Below are positions 1-7,340 of a DNA stretch of 28,877 bases, in pieces (the stretch's first letter is position 1; each line of letters opens with the position of its first letter). The translations under genes and the position numbers were made by a program. Source of the stretch: an uncultured Oscillospiraceae bacterium (GTDB taxonomy: Bacteria; Bacillota; Clostridia; Oscillospirales; Oscillospiraceae); assembly GCA_900756715.1 (NCBI GenBank), contig CAAELC010000114.1, positions 1-28,877 of the forward strand. The letters run 5' to 3'. The notes below the pieces were generated by a model, which saw nothing but the letters and a program-made list of their open reading frames with translations, had not been told where the DNA came from and did not search any database.

Positions 1-697
1 AAAGCGCGGCAGCCACAGAACTGTCCACGCCGCCGGACAGGGCCAGCAGTACCCGGCCGCTGCCAATCTTTTCCCGGCACTCGGCCACAGCCTGCTCCAG
101 ATAGGAGGCCATCGTCCACTCGGAGTGGAAGCCGCAGATGCCATAAAGGAAGTTCTGGAGAATTTCTTTTCCATACTGGGTGTGGAGAACCTCGGGGTGG
201 AACTGGACGCCGTAGAGCTTTTTTTCGGGGTTCTCAATGGCGGCGCAGCGGCAGCCGTCGGTAGACGCAACAACCTTGAAGCCGGGAGCCAGTGTGTCTA
301 CTTCTACACCGTGACTCATCCAGTACACGGCGGTTGCGGGAATATCCTTGAAGAGGGGGCTGGTGCCATCGTGAGTCAGCTCCGCCTTGCCGTATTCACG
401 GGTTTCGGAACGGCGGCAGGAGCCGCCCAGCAGATGAATCATCAGCTGCTCACCGTAGCAGATGCCCAGCACAGGGATGCCCATGGAAAACAGAGCGGGG
501 TCGACCATGGGTGCGTTAGGCTCAAACACCGTGGCGGGGCCGCCGGTAAAAATCAGCGCATCCGGCTGAAAAGCGCGGATGTTGTCAATGGATTCGCGCC
601 AGGAACGGATTTCACAGTATACGCCGCACTCGCGGACGCGGCGTGCCACCAGCAGATTGTACTGGCCGCCAAAGTCGAGAACAAGAACTTTTTTCAT
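1..697 (-). CDS. guaA: GMP synthase (glutamine-hydrolysing), N-terminal part, cut by window edge
   Basis: Converts XMP to GMP using glutamine and ATP in the cytoplasm. The first 232 codons are present and the rest lies beyond base 1. A class I glutamine amidotransferase domain comes first: DFGGQY at residues 8-13, nucleophile Cys80 in GICYGEQ, and HPE near 167-169. It is followed by the start of the ATP-pyrophosphatase domain, whose PP-loop SGGVDSS is at 221-227. The ATG overlaps the stop of upstream xpt as ATGA, so translation is probably coupled. Both genes serve guanine nucleotide supply: xpt makes XMP from xanthine and GuaA aminates it. The family and the start are clear; nothing can be said about the missing C-terminal dimerisation domain. 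Confidence 0.96.
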   Translation of the reverse strand, partial: MKKVLVLDFGGQYNLLVARRVRECGVYCEIRSWRESIDNIRAFQPDALIFTGGPATVFEPNAPMVDPALFSMGIPVLGICYGEQLMIHLLGGSCRRSETREYGKAELTHDGTSPLFKDIPATAVYWMSHGVEVDTLAPGFKVVASTDGCRCAAIENPEKKLYGVQFHPEVLHTQYGKEILQNFLYGICGFHSEWTMASYLEQAVAECREKIGSGRVLLALSGGVDSSVAAAL

Positions 698-1275
698 GCC
701 TGCTCCCCCCGGAATACAATATTGCCCGGCTCGGCCTTGTCAATAATTGCCAGCGAATGAATGTTGTAGCCCTTTTCCCGCAGATCATCGCCACCATGCT
801 GGAAGCCCTTCTCCACGGCAATACCAATGCCCATCAGCTGGGCACCCGCCTTCTCCACGATGTCGATCAGTCCGTGAACGGCGTAGCCCTTGGCCATGAA
901 GTCGTCGATAATCAACACCTTGTCATCGGCCTTCAGCCAATCCTGAGCCACCAGCAGGGTAACCTTCTTTTTGTAGGTGTAGGAAAAGATTTCGCTTTGA
1001 TACAGGCCACCCTCGATATTGTCGCTTTTTGCCTTCTTGGCAAACACCATGGGTACGCCGTAGCGCTGGGCGCATACAGTGGCCAGGGCGATGCCGCTGG
1101 CCTCGGCGGTCAGCACCAGAGTAATGTTGCTGATGTCAAAATACTTGGCAAATTCGTCTGCGATCTCGCTCATAAGGGCGGTGTCTACCCGGTGGTTCAG
1201 AAAACCATCCACCTTGATGATATTTCCCGGAAGCACCCGGCCTTCCTCGCGAATCCGATCCTGCAGCAGCTTCAT
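694..1275 (-). CDS. xpt: Xanthine phosphoribosyltransferase
   Basis: Salvages xanthine with PRPP to give XMP. The protein has 193 residues, usual for Xpt. The type I phosphoribosyltransferase PRPP-binding motif IIDDFMAKG lies at residues 122-130, and LTAEASGIALA near 55-65 forms the upstream PRPP/pyrophosphate loop. The frame stays open upstream, but the ATG at 1275 follows an AGGAGG site at a good distance and gives the MKLLQDRI start typical of the family. It overlaps guaA by 4 nt. A TTTTCA-17-TATAAT promoter places the transcript start only about 15 nt before the start codon, leaving no room for the purine riboswitch that controls xpt in many Firmicutes. Confidence 0.95.
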   Translation of the reverse strand: MKLLQDRIREEGRVLPGNIIKVDGFLNHRVDTALMSEIADEFAKYFDISNITLVLTAEASGIALATVCAQRYGVPMVFAKKAKSDNIEGGLYQSEIFSYTYKKKVTLLVAQDWLKADDKVLIIDDFMAKGYAVHGLIDIVEKAGAQLMGIGIAVEKGFQHGGDDLREKGYNIHSLAIIDKAEPGNIVFRGEQA

Positions 1276-1297
1276 GTGTCCGTTCCTCCTCGTAAGC

Positions 1298-1326
1298 ATT
1301 ATATTGTGTATCATTTTGCATGAAAA
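1298..1326 (-). promoter_or_regulatory. Probable promoter of xpt-guaA
   Basis: On the minus strand TTTTCA and TATAAT are separated by 17 nt. The -10 is perfect and the -35 matches four of six positions. The predicted start lies around 1290, at or next to the Shine-Dalgarno site, so the leader is very short. Confidence 0.5.
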
Positions 1327-1470
1327 AAAGGAAAAAAGCAATAGCCAGAATCCATATATTTTCTGCGGCCCGCCGCTTTTTTTGCGCCGAATCCACAAGG
1401 CGATTACCGGGAGTGAAGGCCGAAATAAGCACCGCTTTTGCCGGCGGTAAGGGAAAAAGAAAAACACCCT

Positions 1471-1557
1471 TGCAAAAATGCATAATTTGGCGATTTAACC
1501 TGCAAAATATGCAAGTTTTCTTGCTGCCCATATTATTTTTTGAAAATGCAAATTGCA
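1471..1557. repeat. Cluster of three TGCA-type inverted repeats (possible operators)
   Basis: Three short palindromes share the form TGCAAA-n-TGCA: TGCAAAAATGCA at 1471-1482, TGCAAAATATGCA at 1501-1513 and TGCAAATTGCA at 1547-1557. A half-site TTGCAAAT follows near 1589. The first two centres are about 30 bp apart, close to three helical turns. They lie between divergent xpt and the TAXI-TRAP operon. The regulator is unknown. Confidence 0.4.
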
Positions 1558-1684
1558 TATTTTGGAATTTTTTAAAAATCAAATTATTGCAAATTATTTT
1601 GTATTTGATAAAAAGAAAAATAATTTTTCGCAAAAAGAAAGAGGGAAGGAGACGGATGTGAAATGAACAGAATTGAAAATCCTC

Positions 1685-1713
1685 TTGCAAAAGGAGAGGA
1701 AGCAGGGTATAAT
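1685..1713 (+). promoter_or_regulatory. Promoter of the TAXI-TRAP operon
   Basis: TTGCAA and a perfect TATAAT are separated by 17 nt. The predicted start near 1720 leaves a leader of about 45 nt before the lipoprotein ATG, with AAGGAG just upstream of it. Confidence 0.72.
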
Positions 1714-1765
1714 AGCCTCACTGATCTATTTGAGGATAGAAATCAATCAAGTAAGGAGAAAAATT

Positions 1766-2740
1766 ATGAAAAAGTTTATGGCTCTTATTCTGGCGCTGGT
1801 CATGTCGCTGACTTTGGTTGCCTGCGGCGGCGGGAACGGCGGTGACAGCGCCGGAAGCACCACAAAGATGCGCTTTGTCACCGGCGGCGAGTCCGGTACT
1901 TACTATGCATTCGGCTCTGTAATTGCCCAGCATGCTACAAATAATGCCAAGGGCATTCAGGTCACCGGCCTGGTGGGTAACGGTTCCAAGTCCAATGTGG
2001 AGGAGTTGAAGGCTGGCAACGCGGAACTGGCATTCTGCCAGACCGATGTGATGGCCTATGCATATAACGGCGAGCGGCTGTTCACCGAGAAGGTGGATTG
2101 CTTCTCCACCGTAGCCAACCTCTACACCGAGCAGGTGCAGATTGTTACCCTGGACGAGAATATCAAGACTGTAGCCGATTTGAAGGGCAAGCGTGTGTCC
2201 ATTGGTGCCTCCGGCTCCGGTGTGTATTTCAATGCAGTGGATGTGCTGGGTGTCTATGGCCTGACCGAAGCGGACATCACTCCCACCTATCGCGGCTTTG
2301 GCGACAGTGCCAATGACCTGAAGGACGGAAAGATTGACGCTGCCTTTATTACTGCGGGCGCTCCCACCACCGCGGTGACCGATCTGGCAACCACCAAGAA
2401 TGTGCATCTGGTTTCTCTGGATGATGCGCATATTGCACAGTTGGTTGAGCGGTGCCCCTTCTACAGCAAGTATACCATCAGCAAGGATGTGTACGGCACT
2501 TCCGAGGATGTGACTACCGTGGCTGTGGGTGCCGTGATTCTGGCCCGCAACGATGTGTCTGAGGATGCAATCTATTCCTTCGTGTCCGATATTTTCGATA
2601 ACGCAGCGTCTCTTACTTCCAGCCACGCCAAGTATGGCGAACTGAGCCTGGAGTTTGGCGCCTCCGTTACCTCCGTGCCTTATCATCCCGGCGCGGCCAA
2701 GTATTTCGCAGAGAAAGGCTTCACTGTTCCCACCAAGTAA
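1766..2740 (+). CDS. TAXI family TRAP transporter solute-binding lipoprotein
   Basis: Extracytoplasmic receptor that captures a solute and hands it to the adjacent TRAP permease. The ATG at 1766, after AAGGAG, gives a lysine-start signal peptide ending in lipobox LVAC with Cys20 as the lipidation site. This settles the start over the longer frame upstream. The mature protein begins with the TAXI hallmark MRFVTGGESGTYYAFG (TGxxxGTYY), and later has VSIGASGSGVYFNA and an AAFITAGAPTT segment typical of the family. Length is 324 residues, normal for TAXI proteins. The fused permease follows 156 nt downstream, separated by a perfect 12-bp hairpin. TAXI systems transport small dicarboxylates or amino acids where tested; the substrate here cannot be deduced. 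Confidence 0.93.
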   Translation: MKKFMALILALVMSLTLVACGGGNGGDSAGSTTKMRFVTGGESGTYYAFGSVIAQHATNNAKGIQVTGLVGNGSKSNVEELKAGNAELAFCQTDVMAYAYNGERLFTEKVDCFSTVANLYTEQVQIVTLDENIKTVADLKGKRVSIGASGSGVYFNAVDVLGVYGLTEADITPTYRGFGDSANDLKDGKIDAAFITAGAPTTAVTDLATTKNVHLVSLDDAHIAQLVERCPFYSKYTISKDVYGTSEDVTTVAVGAVILARNDVSEDAIYSFVSDIFDNAASLTSSHAKYGELSLEFGASVTSVPYHPGAAKYFAEKGFTVPTK

Positions 2741-2773
2741 GGGACCCGGCTGAATGAAATAGTTGATTCTGTG

Positions 2774-2800
2774 ACTACGGCAGGCAGCGCCTGCCGTAGT
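2774..2800 (+). other. Perfect 12-bp hairpin between binding protein and permease
   Basis: ACTACGGCAGGC and its exact complement flank a 3-nt AGC loop. No T-run follows. It is more likely a partial terminator or 3'-end stabiliser that lets the binding protein be made in excess of the permease. Confidence 0.6.
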
Positions 2801-2896
2801 TACGGCTTATTCTTTAGAACCTCTTTCTGTAACGAGTTTTTAACATCCAGATCTTGACCCGGTATAACGACCCGGTATAAAAGGAGAAATCAACCG

Positions 2897-4882
2897 ATGA
2901 GCGTATTTAAAAAGAAGGGAGATACCGCCCCGGCCGTGGACACCGCCCCGGCAGCTGGCAGCAACGATATGGCTGCCGATCTGGACGAGGTCATGCGTAA
3001 ATATGATCGTGAGTCCAATACCCGCATCTGGGAGGGGACGCCCAGACTGGCTATCAAAGGACTGATGGCGGTTTTTTCCCTGTACTGCATTTATATGACC
3101 CTGTTCAGCACTGCCCTGCAGGAGACATGCTTGTCCCTGTTTCTGGCATTTATAACCTTTGTAGGCTATCTGACTTACCCGGCCAAGAAGGGTTCCGTGC
3201 ATGTGAACAGCCTGCCCTGGTACGATGTGATTCTGATGGTGCTGGGCACCGGCAGTTTTTTGTATTTTGCCATCAACGCCCGCGAAATCGTGCTGCTGGC
3301 TACACTGATTCAGCCGGTGCATGTGGTAATTGGCGTGGTTGGCGCGCTGTGCCTGATGGAGCTGTGCCGCCGCTGCGTGGGCGTGCCTATTCTGTGTGTG
3401 GTAGGTGCGCTGCTGGCCTACACATTCTATAACCAGCTGAGTTGGAATCCGGACTTCTATCAGGCATTGAAGAACATTGTTTACAAGCTGTTCTATACAT
3501 CCTCCGGCATGATTGGAACGCCTGTGAATGTGTGCTACACCTACATCGTCCTGTTCATCATCTTTGGCGCCTTTTTGGAGCGCACCGGCATTTCCAATTT
3601 CTTTATTGACTTTGCAAACCGCGTGGCGGGCTGGTCCAGCGGCGGACCTGCCAAGGTAGCGGTTATTTCCTCCGCCCTGTGCGGCATGGTGTCCGGCTCC
3701 TCTGTGGGCAACACGGTTACCACCGGCTCTGTTACCATCCCCATGATGAAGAAGACCGGTTATAAGCCGGAGTTTGCAGGTGCGGTGGAGGCAGCTGCTT
3801 CTACCGGCGGCCAGATTATGCCGCCCATCATGGGAGCCGCAGCCTTCCTGATGGCCGAGTACATGAACCTGCCCTATGCACAGGTTGCTGTGAAGGCGAT
3901 TTTGCCGGCCGTTCTGTATTTCACAGGCATTTTCATTGCCGTCCATCTGGAAGCCAAAAAGCTGGGCCTGCACGGCATTCCCAAGGAGCAGATGACGCCG
4001 TGGAGCGTTCTGGCAAAGAAATGCTACCTGATTATTCCGCTGGTGCTGCTGGTGTGGCTGGTATCCACCGGCACCTATACCATGCAGAAATCTGCCACCT
4101 ATGCGATTCTGGCCGCTGTGGTGGTGGGCTTTCTGAACAAGGATGAGCGTTTGACCTTCGGTAAGATTGTCGACGCACTGGAGGCCGGTGCCCGTGGCGC
4201 GATCACCGTGGGCGTGGCCTGCGCCATGGCTGGTATGATTGCCGGATGCATCACGGTTACAGGACTTGCCTCCATTCTCATCAATGCCATTGTTTCTGTG
4301 GCCGGAAATGCCACCATCATCGGTTTGGTGCTGACCATGATCTGCTGCATCGTGCTGGGCATGGGCGTGCCCACCACCGCAAACTATTGCATCATGGCGT
4401 CCACCTGTGCGCCTATTCTGGTGCAGTTGGGCTTCCCCATGGTGGCGGCACACTTCTTTGTGTTCTACTTTGGTATCGTGGCCGACATCACGCCGCCTGT
4501 GGCGCTGGCTGCATATGCGGGCTCTGCTATCGCCAAGTCCAACCCCATGAAGACGGGCATCAACGCTACCAAGCTGGCGATTGCCGCCTTTATCGTGCCC
4601 TATATCTTTGCCTATAGTCCGGCCATGCTGTTTGAAGGGGTCAGCGGTGTGTGGCCGGTGCTGCAGATTGCGGTGACTTCTATTGTCGGCCTGTTTGCCA
4701 TTGCCGCTGCACTCAATGGGTTCTTCTGGAAGAAGATTCCCATGGTGCTGCGCCTTGTGTTGGTGGCAGGCGGTCTGTGCATGATGGTGCCCGAGGCCCT
4801 GACCGATGTGATCGGACTGGTGGCCGTGGGAGCGATTGTTGTTTACCAGAAGCTTACCTCCAAGCACGCTGCAAAGGTGTAG
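2897..4882 (+). CDS. TRAP transporter fused permease (small plus large subunits)
   Basis: Integral membrane subunit of a TAXI-TRAP secondary transporter, driving solute uptake with an ion gradient. At 661 residues it is the fused form, in which the four-helix small (Q) subunit precedes the twelve-helix large (M) subunit. A charged, Pro/Ala-rich N-terminus of about 50 residues precedes the first helix. The DctM-type core is clear: GMVSGSSVGNTVTTGSV, then ASTGGQIMPPIMG with GGQIMPP at 304-310, and later MGVPTTANYC and VADITPPVALAAYAGSAIA. The start follows AAGGAG at 8 nt or so. It is the second gene of the operon and is followed by a strong terminator. Confidence 0.93.
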   Translation: MSVFKKKGDTAPAVDTAPAAGSNDMAADLDEVMRKYDRESNTRIWEGTPRLAIKGLMAVFSLYCIYMTLFSTALQETCLSLFLAFITFVGYLTYPAKKGSVHVNSLPWYDVILMVLGTGSFLYFAINAREIVLLATLIQPVHVVIGVVGALCLMELCRRCVGVPILCVVGALLAYTFYNQLSWNPDFYQALKNIVYKLFYTSSGMIGTPVNVCYTYIVLFIIFGAFLERTGISNFFIDFANRVAGWSSGGPAKVAVISSALCGMVSGSSVGNTVTTGSVTIPMMKKTGYKPEFAGAVEAAASTGGQIMPPIMGAAAFLMAEYMNLPYAQVAVKAILPAVLYFTGIFIAVHLEAKKLGLHGIPKEQMTPWSVLAKKCYLIIPLVLLVWLVSTGTYTMQKSATYAILAAVVVGFLNKDERLTFGKIVDALEAGARGAITVGVACAMAGMIAGCITVTGLASILINAIVSVAGNATIIGLVLTMICCIVLGMGVPTTANYCIMASTCAPILVQLGFPMVAAHFFVFYFGIVADITPPVALAAYAGSAIAKSNPMKTGINATKLAIAAFIVPYIFAYSPAMLFEGVSGVWPVLQIAVTSIVGLFAIAAALNGFFWKKIPMVLRLVLVAGGLCMMVPEALTDVIGLVAVGAIVVYQKLTSKHAAKV

Positions 4883-4905
4883 GCGTGACCTGAAATCTCG
4901 CTTTG

Positions 4906-4942
4906 AAAGGTGCCTGCGGCAACCTGTGCCGCAGGCACCTTT
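4906..4942 (+). terminator. Rho-independent terminator after the TRAP operon
   Basis: A 16-bp perfect stem starting AAAGGTGCCTGCGGCA, a 5-nt loop ACCTG, and a T-rich tail ending TTTTTGTTG. It begins 24 nt after the permease stop. Confidence 0.92.
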
Positions 4943-4945
4943 TTG

Positions 4946-4974
4946 TTGCAGTTCGGCGCATAAGATGATAAAAT
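4946..4974 (+). promoter_or_regulatory. Probable promoter of glyA
   Basis: TTGCAG and TAAAAT lie 17 nt apart directly after the preceding terminator. The -10 matches five of six positions and the -35 is weaker. Confidence 0.45.
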
Positions 4975-4988
4975 AAACCAATCAGACC

Positions 4989-5004
4989 GGCCCCGGCCGG
5001 GGCC
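4989..5004 (+). promoter_or_regulatory. GC-only palindrome just upstream of the glyA Shine-Dalgarno site
   Basis: GGCCCCGGCCGGGGCC is a perfect 16-bp palindrome ending 3 nt before AAGGAG. In RNA it can fold into a 6-bp GC stem with a GGCC loop in the short glyA leader. A role in translation or protein binding is possible but unproven. Confidence 0.4.
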
Positions 5005-5021
5005 CACAAGGAGTATGTCTT

Positions 5022-6275
5022 ATGAAGCATTTTTTGCAGGAGAATATGGCCTATCTCACGGCTTGCGATCCGGAGGTAGGCAGTTGGGTACAAAAGGAAT
5101 ATACTCGCCAGCAGGAGAATATAGAGCTGATTGCCTCGGAAAACTGCACCTCTCCGGCGGTGATGGCCGCTATGGGCAGCTGTCTGACCAACAAGTATGC
5201 CGAGGGCTATCCCGGCCGGCGCTACTATGGCGGCTGTCAGTTTGTGGACGAGGTGGAGCAGCTGGCAATCAGCCGGGCCAAGTCTCTGTTTGGCGCGGAA
5301 TATGCCAATGTGCAGCCCCATTCCGGCGCACAGGCAAATCTGGCCGTATATGCCGCTCTGCTGCAGCCCGGTGATACGCTGATGGGTATGGCTTTGTCAG
5401 GGGGCGGGCATCTGACCCATGGCGCGCCGGTGAGTCAGTCGGGGAAGCTGTACCATGCAGTCAGTTATGATGTAGACCCGGCCACCGGCTGCATCGACTA
5501 TAACCGGGTGGAGGATCTGGTGCGCCAGCATCGGCCCAGACTGCTGGTGGCCGGTGCCTCTGCCTATCCCCGGCGGTTGGACTTTGCCGCCTTTCGGGAT
5601 ATTGCCCACCGCAACGGTGCGCTGCTGATGGTGGATATGGCCCATATTGCAGGCCTTGTGGCGGGGGGACAGCATGAAAGTCCCATTCCCTATGCCGATG
5701 TAGTTACCACCACAACGCATAAGACACTCCGTGGTCCCCGGGGCGGCATGATTCTGGCCCGGGAGGAGTTTGCGAAAAAACTGAACAGCGCCGTGTTTCC
5801 CGGCATGCAGGGCGGCCCATTGCTGCATGTTATCGCCGGCAAGGCCGTTTGCCTGAAAGAGGCTGCCAGCCCTGCTTTTCGGGAGTATGCGCAGCGTACG
5901 GTGGAAAACGCCGCTGCGCTGGCGGAGGCGTTGCGGCAGCAGGGATTCGATTTGCTTACCGGCGGCACGGACAACCATCTGATGCTGCTGGACCTGCGCA
6001 GCCGCCATATTACCGGCCGGGAATTACAGAACCGGCTGGACGAGGTGCATATTACCCTGAACAAAAACGCGATTCCCAATGACCCGGAAAAGCCTATGGT
6101 CACCAGCGGTGTGCGAATCGGTACGCCCTGTGTAACCACCCGGGGCTTTACTCCGGCGGATATGCAGTCCATTGCCCGCTGCATCCGCCTTATGACGGAT
6201 ACCCCGCAGACGCATCGGGACGAAGTGCTGGAAACGGTAGCGGCGCTGGTGGAAAAGCATCCGCTGTATGCGTAA
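5022..6275 (+). CDS. glyA: Serine hydroxymethyltransferase
   Basis: PLP enzyme interconverting serine plus tetrahydrofolate with glycine plus 5,10-methylene-tetrahydrofolate, the main source of one-carbon units. The 417 residues match family length. Visible hallmarks are IELIASENCTSPAVM near 34-48, YAEGYPGRRYYGG near 59-71, HSGAQAN near 100-106, DMAHIAGLVA, and the PLP-lysine segment TTTTHKTLRGPRGG with Lys234. The C-terminal SGVRIGTPCVTTRG is also typical. The ATG at 5022 sits 8 nt after AAGGAG; an earlier ATG at 5015 is out of frame. The panE-family gene follows after 10 nt and is probably co-transcribed. Confidence 0.96.
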   Translation: MKHFLQENMAYLTACDPEVGSWVQKEYTRQQENIELIASENCTSPAVMAAMGSCLTNKYAEGYPGRRYYGGCQFVDEVEQLAISRAKSLFGAEYANVQPHSGAQANLAVYAALLQPGDTLMGMALSGGGHLTHGAPVSQSGKLYHAVSYDVDPATGCIDYNRVEDLVRQHRPRLLVAGASAYPRRLDFAAFRDIAHRNGALLMVDMAHIAGLVAGGQHESPIPYADVVTTTTHKTLRGPRGGMILAREEFAKKLNSAVFPGMQGGPLLHVIAGKAVCLKEAASPAFREYAQRTVENAAALAEALRQQGFDLLTGGTDNHLMLLDLRSRHITGRELQNRLDEVHITLNKNAIPNDPEKPMVTSGVRIGTPCVTTRGFTPADMQSIARCIRLMTDTPQTHRDEVLETVAALVEKHPLYA

Positions 6276-6285
6276 GGAGGAAGCA

Positions 6286-7206
6286 ATGAAGATTCGAACC
6301 ATTGCCGTGCTGGGCGCGGGGGCTGTGGGCAGTTATTTTCTGGCAGGTCTGACCCCCGGCTTTGGGGAAAACCTCTGGGTCATTGCGCAGGGCGAGCGCC
6401 GGCAGCGTCTGATGCGGGAGGGGCTGACTGTCAATGGCAGCAGACTTTCCCTGTATGTGAAGCAGCCGCAGGAGGCCCAGAATGCCGACCTGCTGATTGT
6501 GGCCGTGAAATATGGCGCGCTGCAGGAGAGCCTCCCGGCCATTCAGGCCGTGGTTGGGCCCAGGACTGTGGTGCTGTGCCCCATGAATGGAGTGGACAGC
6601 GAGGAGATCATCGCCGGGGCCATTGGCCGGGAGCATGTGGTGGACTCCATGATTAAGATAGCCTCCCAGCGGGTGGGCAGCAGCATCGCGTTTCCGGCGG
6701 ATAAAACGCCGGGCCTGTACTTCGGCGAGGAAAACGGCGCAGTTACAGAGCGTGTCCGGGCTATTGCCGATGCACTGGACGGAAGCGGCGTGCGCTATCA
6801 CATCAGCGAGGACATTCGCCATGACATCTGGTTCAAATTCGCCATGAACATCAGTAAGAACCTGCCTCAGGCGTTTTTGGGTGTGGGATATGGCGCTTAT
6901 ACGCACAGCAGTCATGTGGCATTTCTCAGCGCGGCCCTGCGCCGGGAGGTGGTGCAGGTGGCGGCAGCATTCGGGGTGGACATTCACAGCGAAGCGGATC
7001 CCGACCTGAAGGCGGATGCCGTGTCGCCGGAAGCCCGCTTTTCCACGCTGCAGGATCTGGATGCCCACCGGCCCACGGAAATCGACATGTTTTCAGGGGC
7101 AATGGTCCGCATGGGGCGGCAGTTGGGTATCCCGACTCCTTATAATGAGTTTGTCTACCATACCATTAAGGCGCTGGAGGAGAAAAACGCCGGGATAATC
7201 CGGTAA
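6286..7206 (+). CDS. panE: Ketopantoate reductase family protein (PanE/ApbA)
   Basis: NADPH-dependent reductase family whose named member reduces 2-dehydropantoate to pantoate for CoA synthesis. It has 306 residues. The N-terminal Rossmann fold carries GAGAVG at 10-15, NADP-loop CPMNGVDSEE near 99-108 contains Asn101, and the C-terminal domain has catalytic-type Lys184 in WFKFAMN and Glu265 in PTEIDMFSG, which resembles the E. coli PanE active site. The ATG at 6286 follows AAGGAGG and lies 10 nt after glyA. SHMT makes the methylene-THF used by ketopantoate hydroxymethyltransferase (PanB), so the pairing makes sense. However, no panB or panC is nearby, and the family includes paralogues acting on other 2-oxo acids. 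The symbol is therefore tentative. Confidence 0.82.
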   Translation: MKIRTIAVLGAGAVGSYFLAGLTPGFGENLWVIAQGERRQRLMREGLTVNGSRLSLYVKQPQEAQNADLLIVAVKYGALQESLPAIQAVVGPRTVVLCPMNGVDSEEIIAGAIGREHVVDSMIKIASQRVGSSIAFPADKTPGLYFGEENGAVTERVRAIADALDGSGVRYHISEDIRHDIWFKFAMNISKNLPQAFLGVGYGAYTHSSHVAFLSAALRREVVQVAAAFGVDIHSEADPDLKADAVSPEARFSTLQDLDAHRPTEIDMFSGAMVRMGRQLGIPTPYNEFVYHTIKALEEKNAGIIR

Positions 7207-7284
7207 AATGCCTTTCCACTCCGGCGGCAAAGTGGGGCGGCTGTAAAGGCTGCCGTCGCATAATATAATAATAGCATGCAAAAA

Positions 7285-7318
7285 TCCCTGCAGGCGGCTA
7301 AAAGACCGCCTGCAGGGA
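7285..7318 (-). terminator. Terminator of the 4Fe-4S protein gene, possibly bidirectional
   Basis: A 13-bp perfect stem TCCCTGCAGGCGG with an 8-nt loop lies between convergent genes. On the minus strand it is followed by TTTTT. On the plus strand the tail is only AT-rich, so it would terminate the glyA-panE transcript less well. Confidence 0.85.
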
Positions 7319-7340
7319 AATATTATATAAAGCCGGATTC

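Larger units (their letters stand above)
1276..1765. other. AT-rich divergent intergenic region
   Basis: This 490-bp stretch separates xpt (-) from the TAXI gene (+). I see no convincing gene in it. It holds the xpt promoter at its left end, the TAXI promoter at 1685-1713, a cluster of TGCA...TGCA inverted repeats at 1471-1557, and a small perfect hairpin GCAAG-TTTT-CTTGC at 1511-1524. A GCGG-CCCG-CCGC hairpin followed by seven T (1365-1383, + strand) resembles a tiny terminator, but no plus-strand gene precedes it. Open frames crossing the region are low-complexity Lys/Phe/Ile strings with no recognisable domain. Confidence 0.7.

Noticed and set aside
1365..1383. GCGG-CCCG-CCGC hairpin followed by seven T as a terminator of a small RNA
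   Set aside because: The stem is only 4 bp, and no promoter or transcript can be placed before it on the plus strand.
2854..2881. TTGACC-16-TATAAA as a promoter for the TRAP permease
   Set aside because: Transcription would start at about 2888, after the AAGGAG ribosome site, giving an mRNA without it. The match comes from the tandem repeat.
2840..4981. A 713-codon open frame antisense to the TRAP permease
   Set aside because: It is rich in His, Gln and Gly in the pattern expected from the complement of a membrane-protein gene, shows no domain, and the sense strand holds a clear TRAP permease with ribosome site and terminator.
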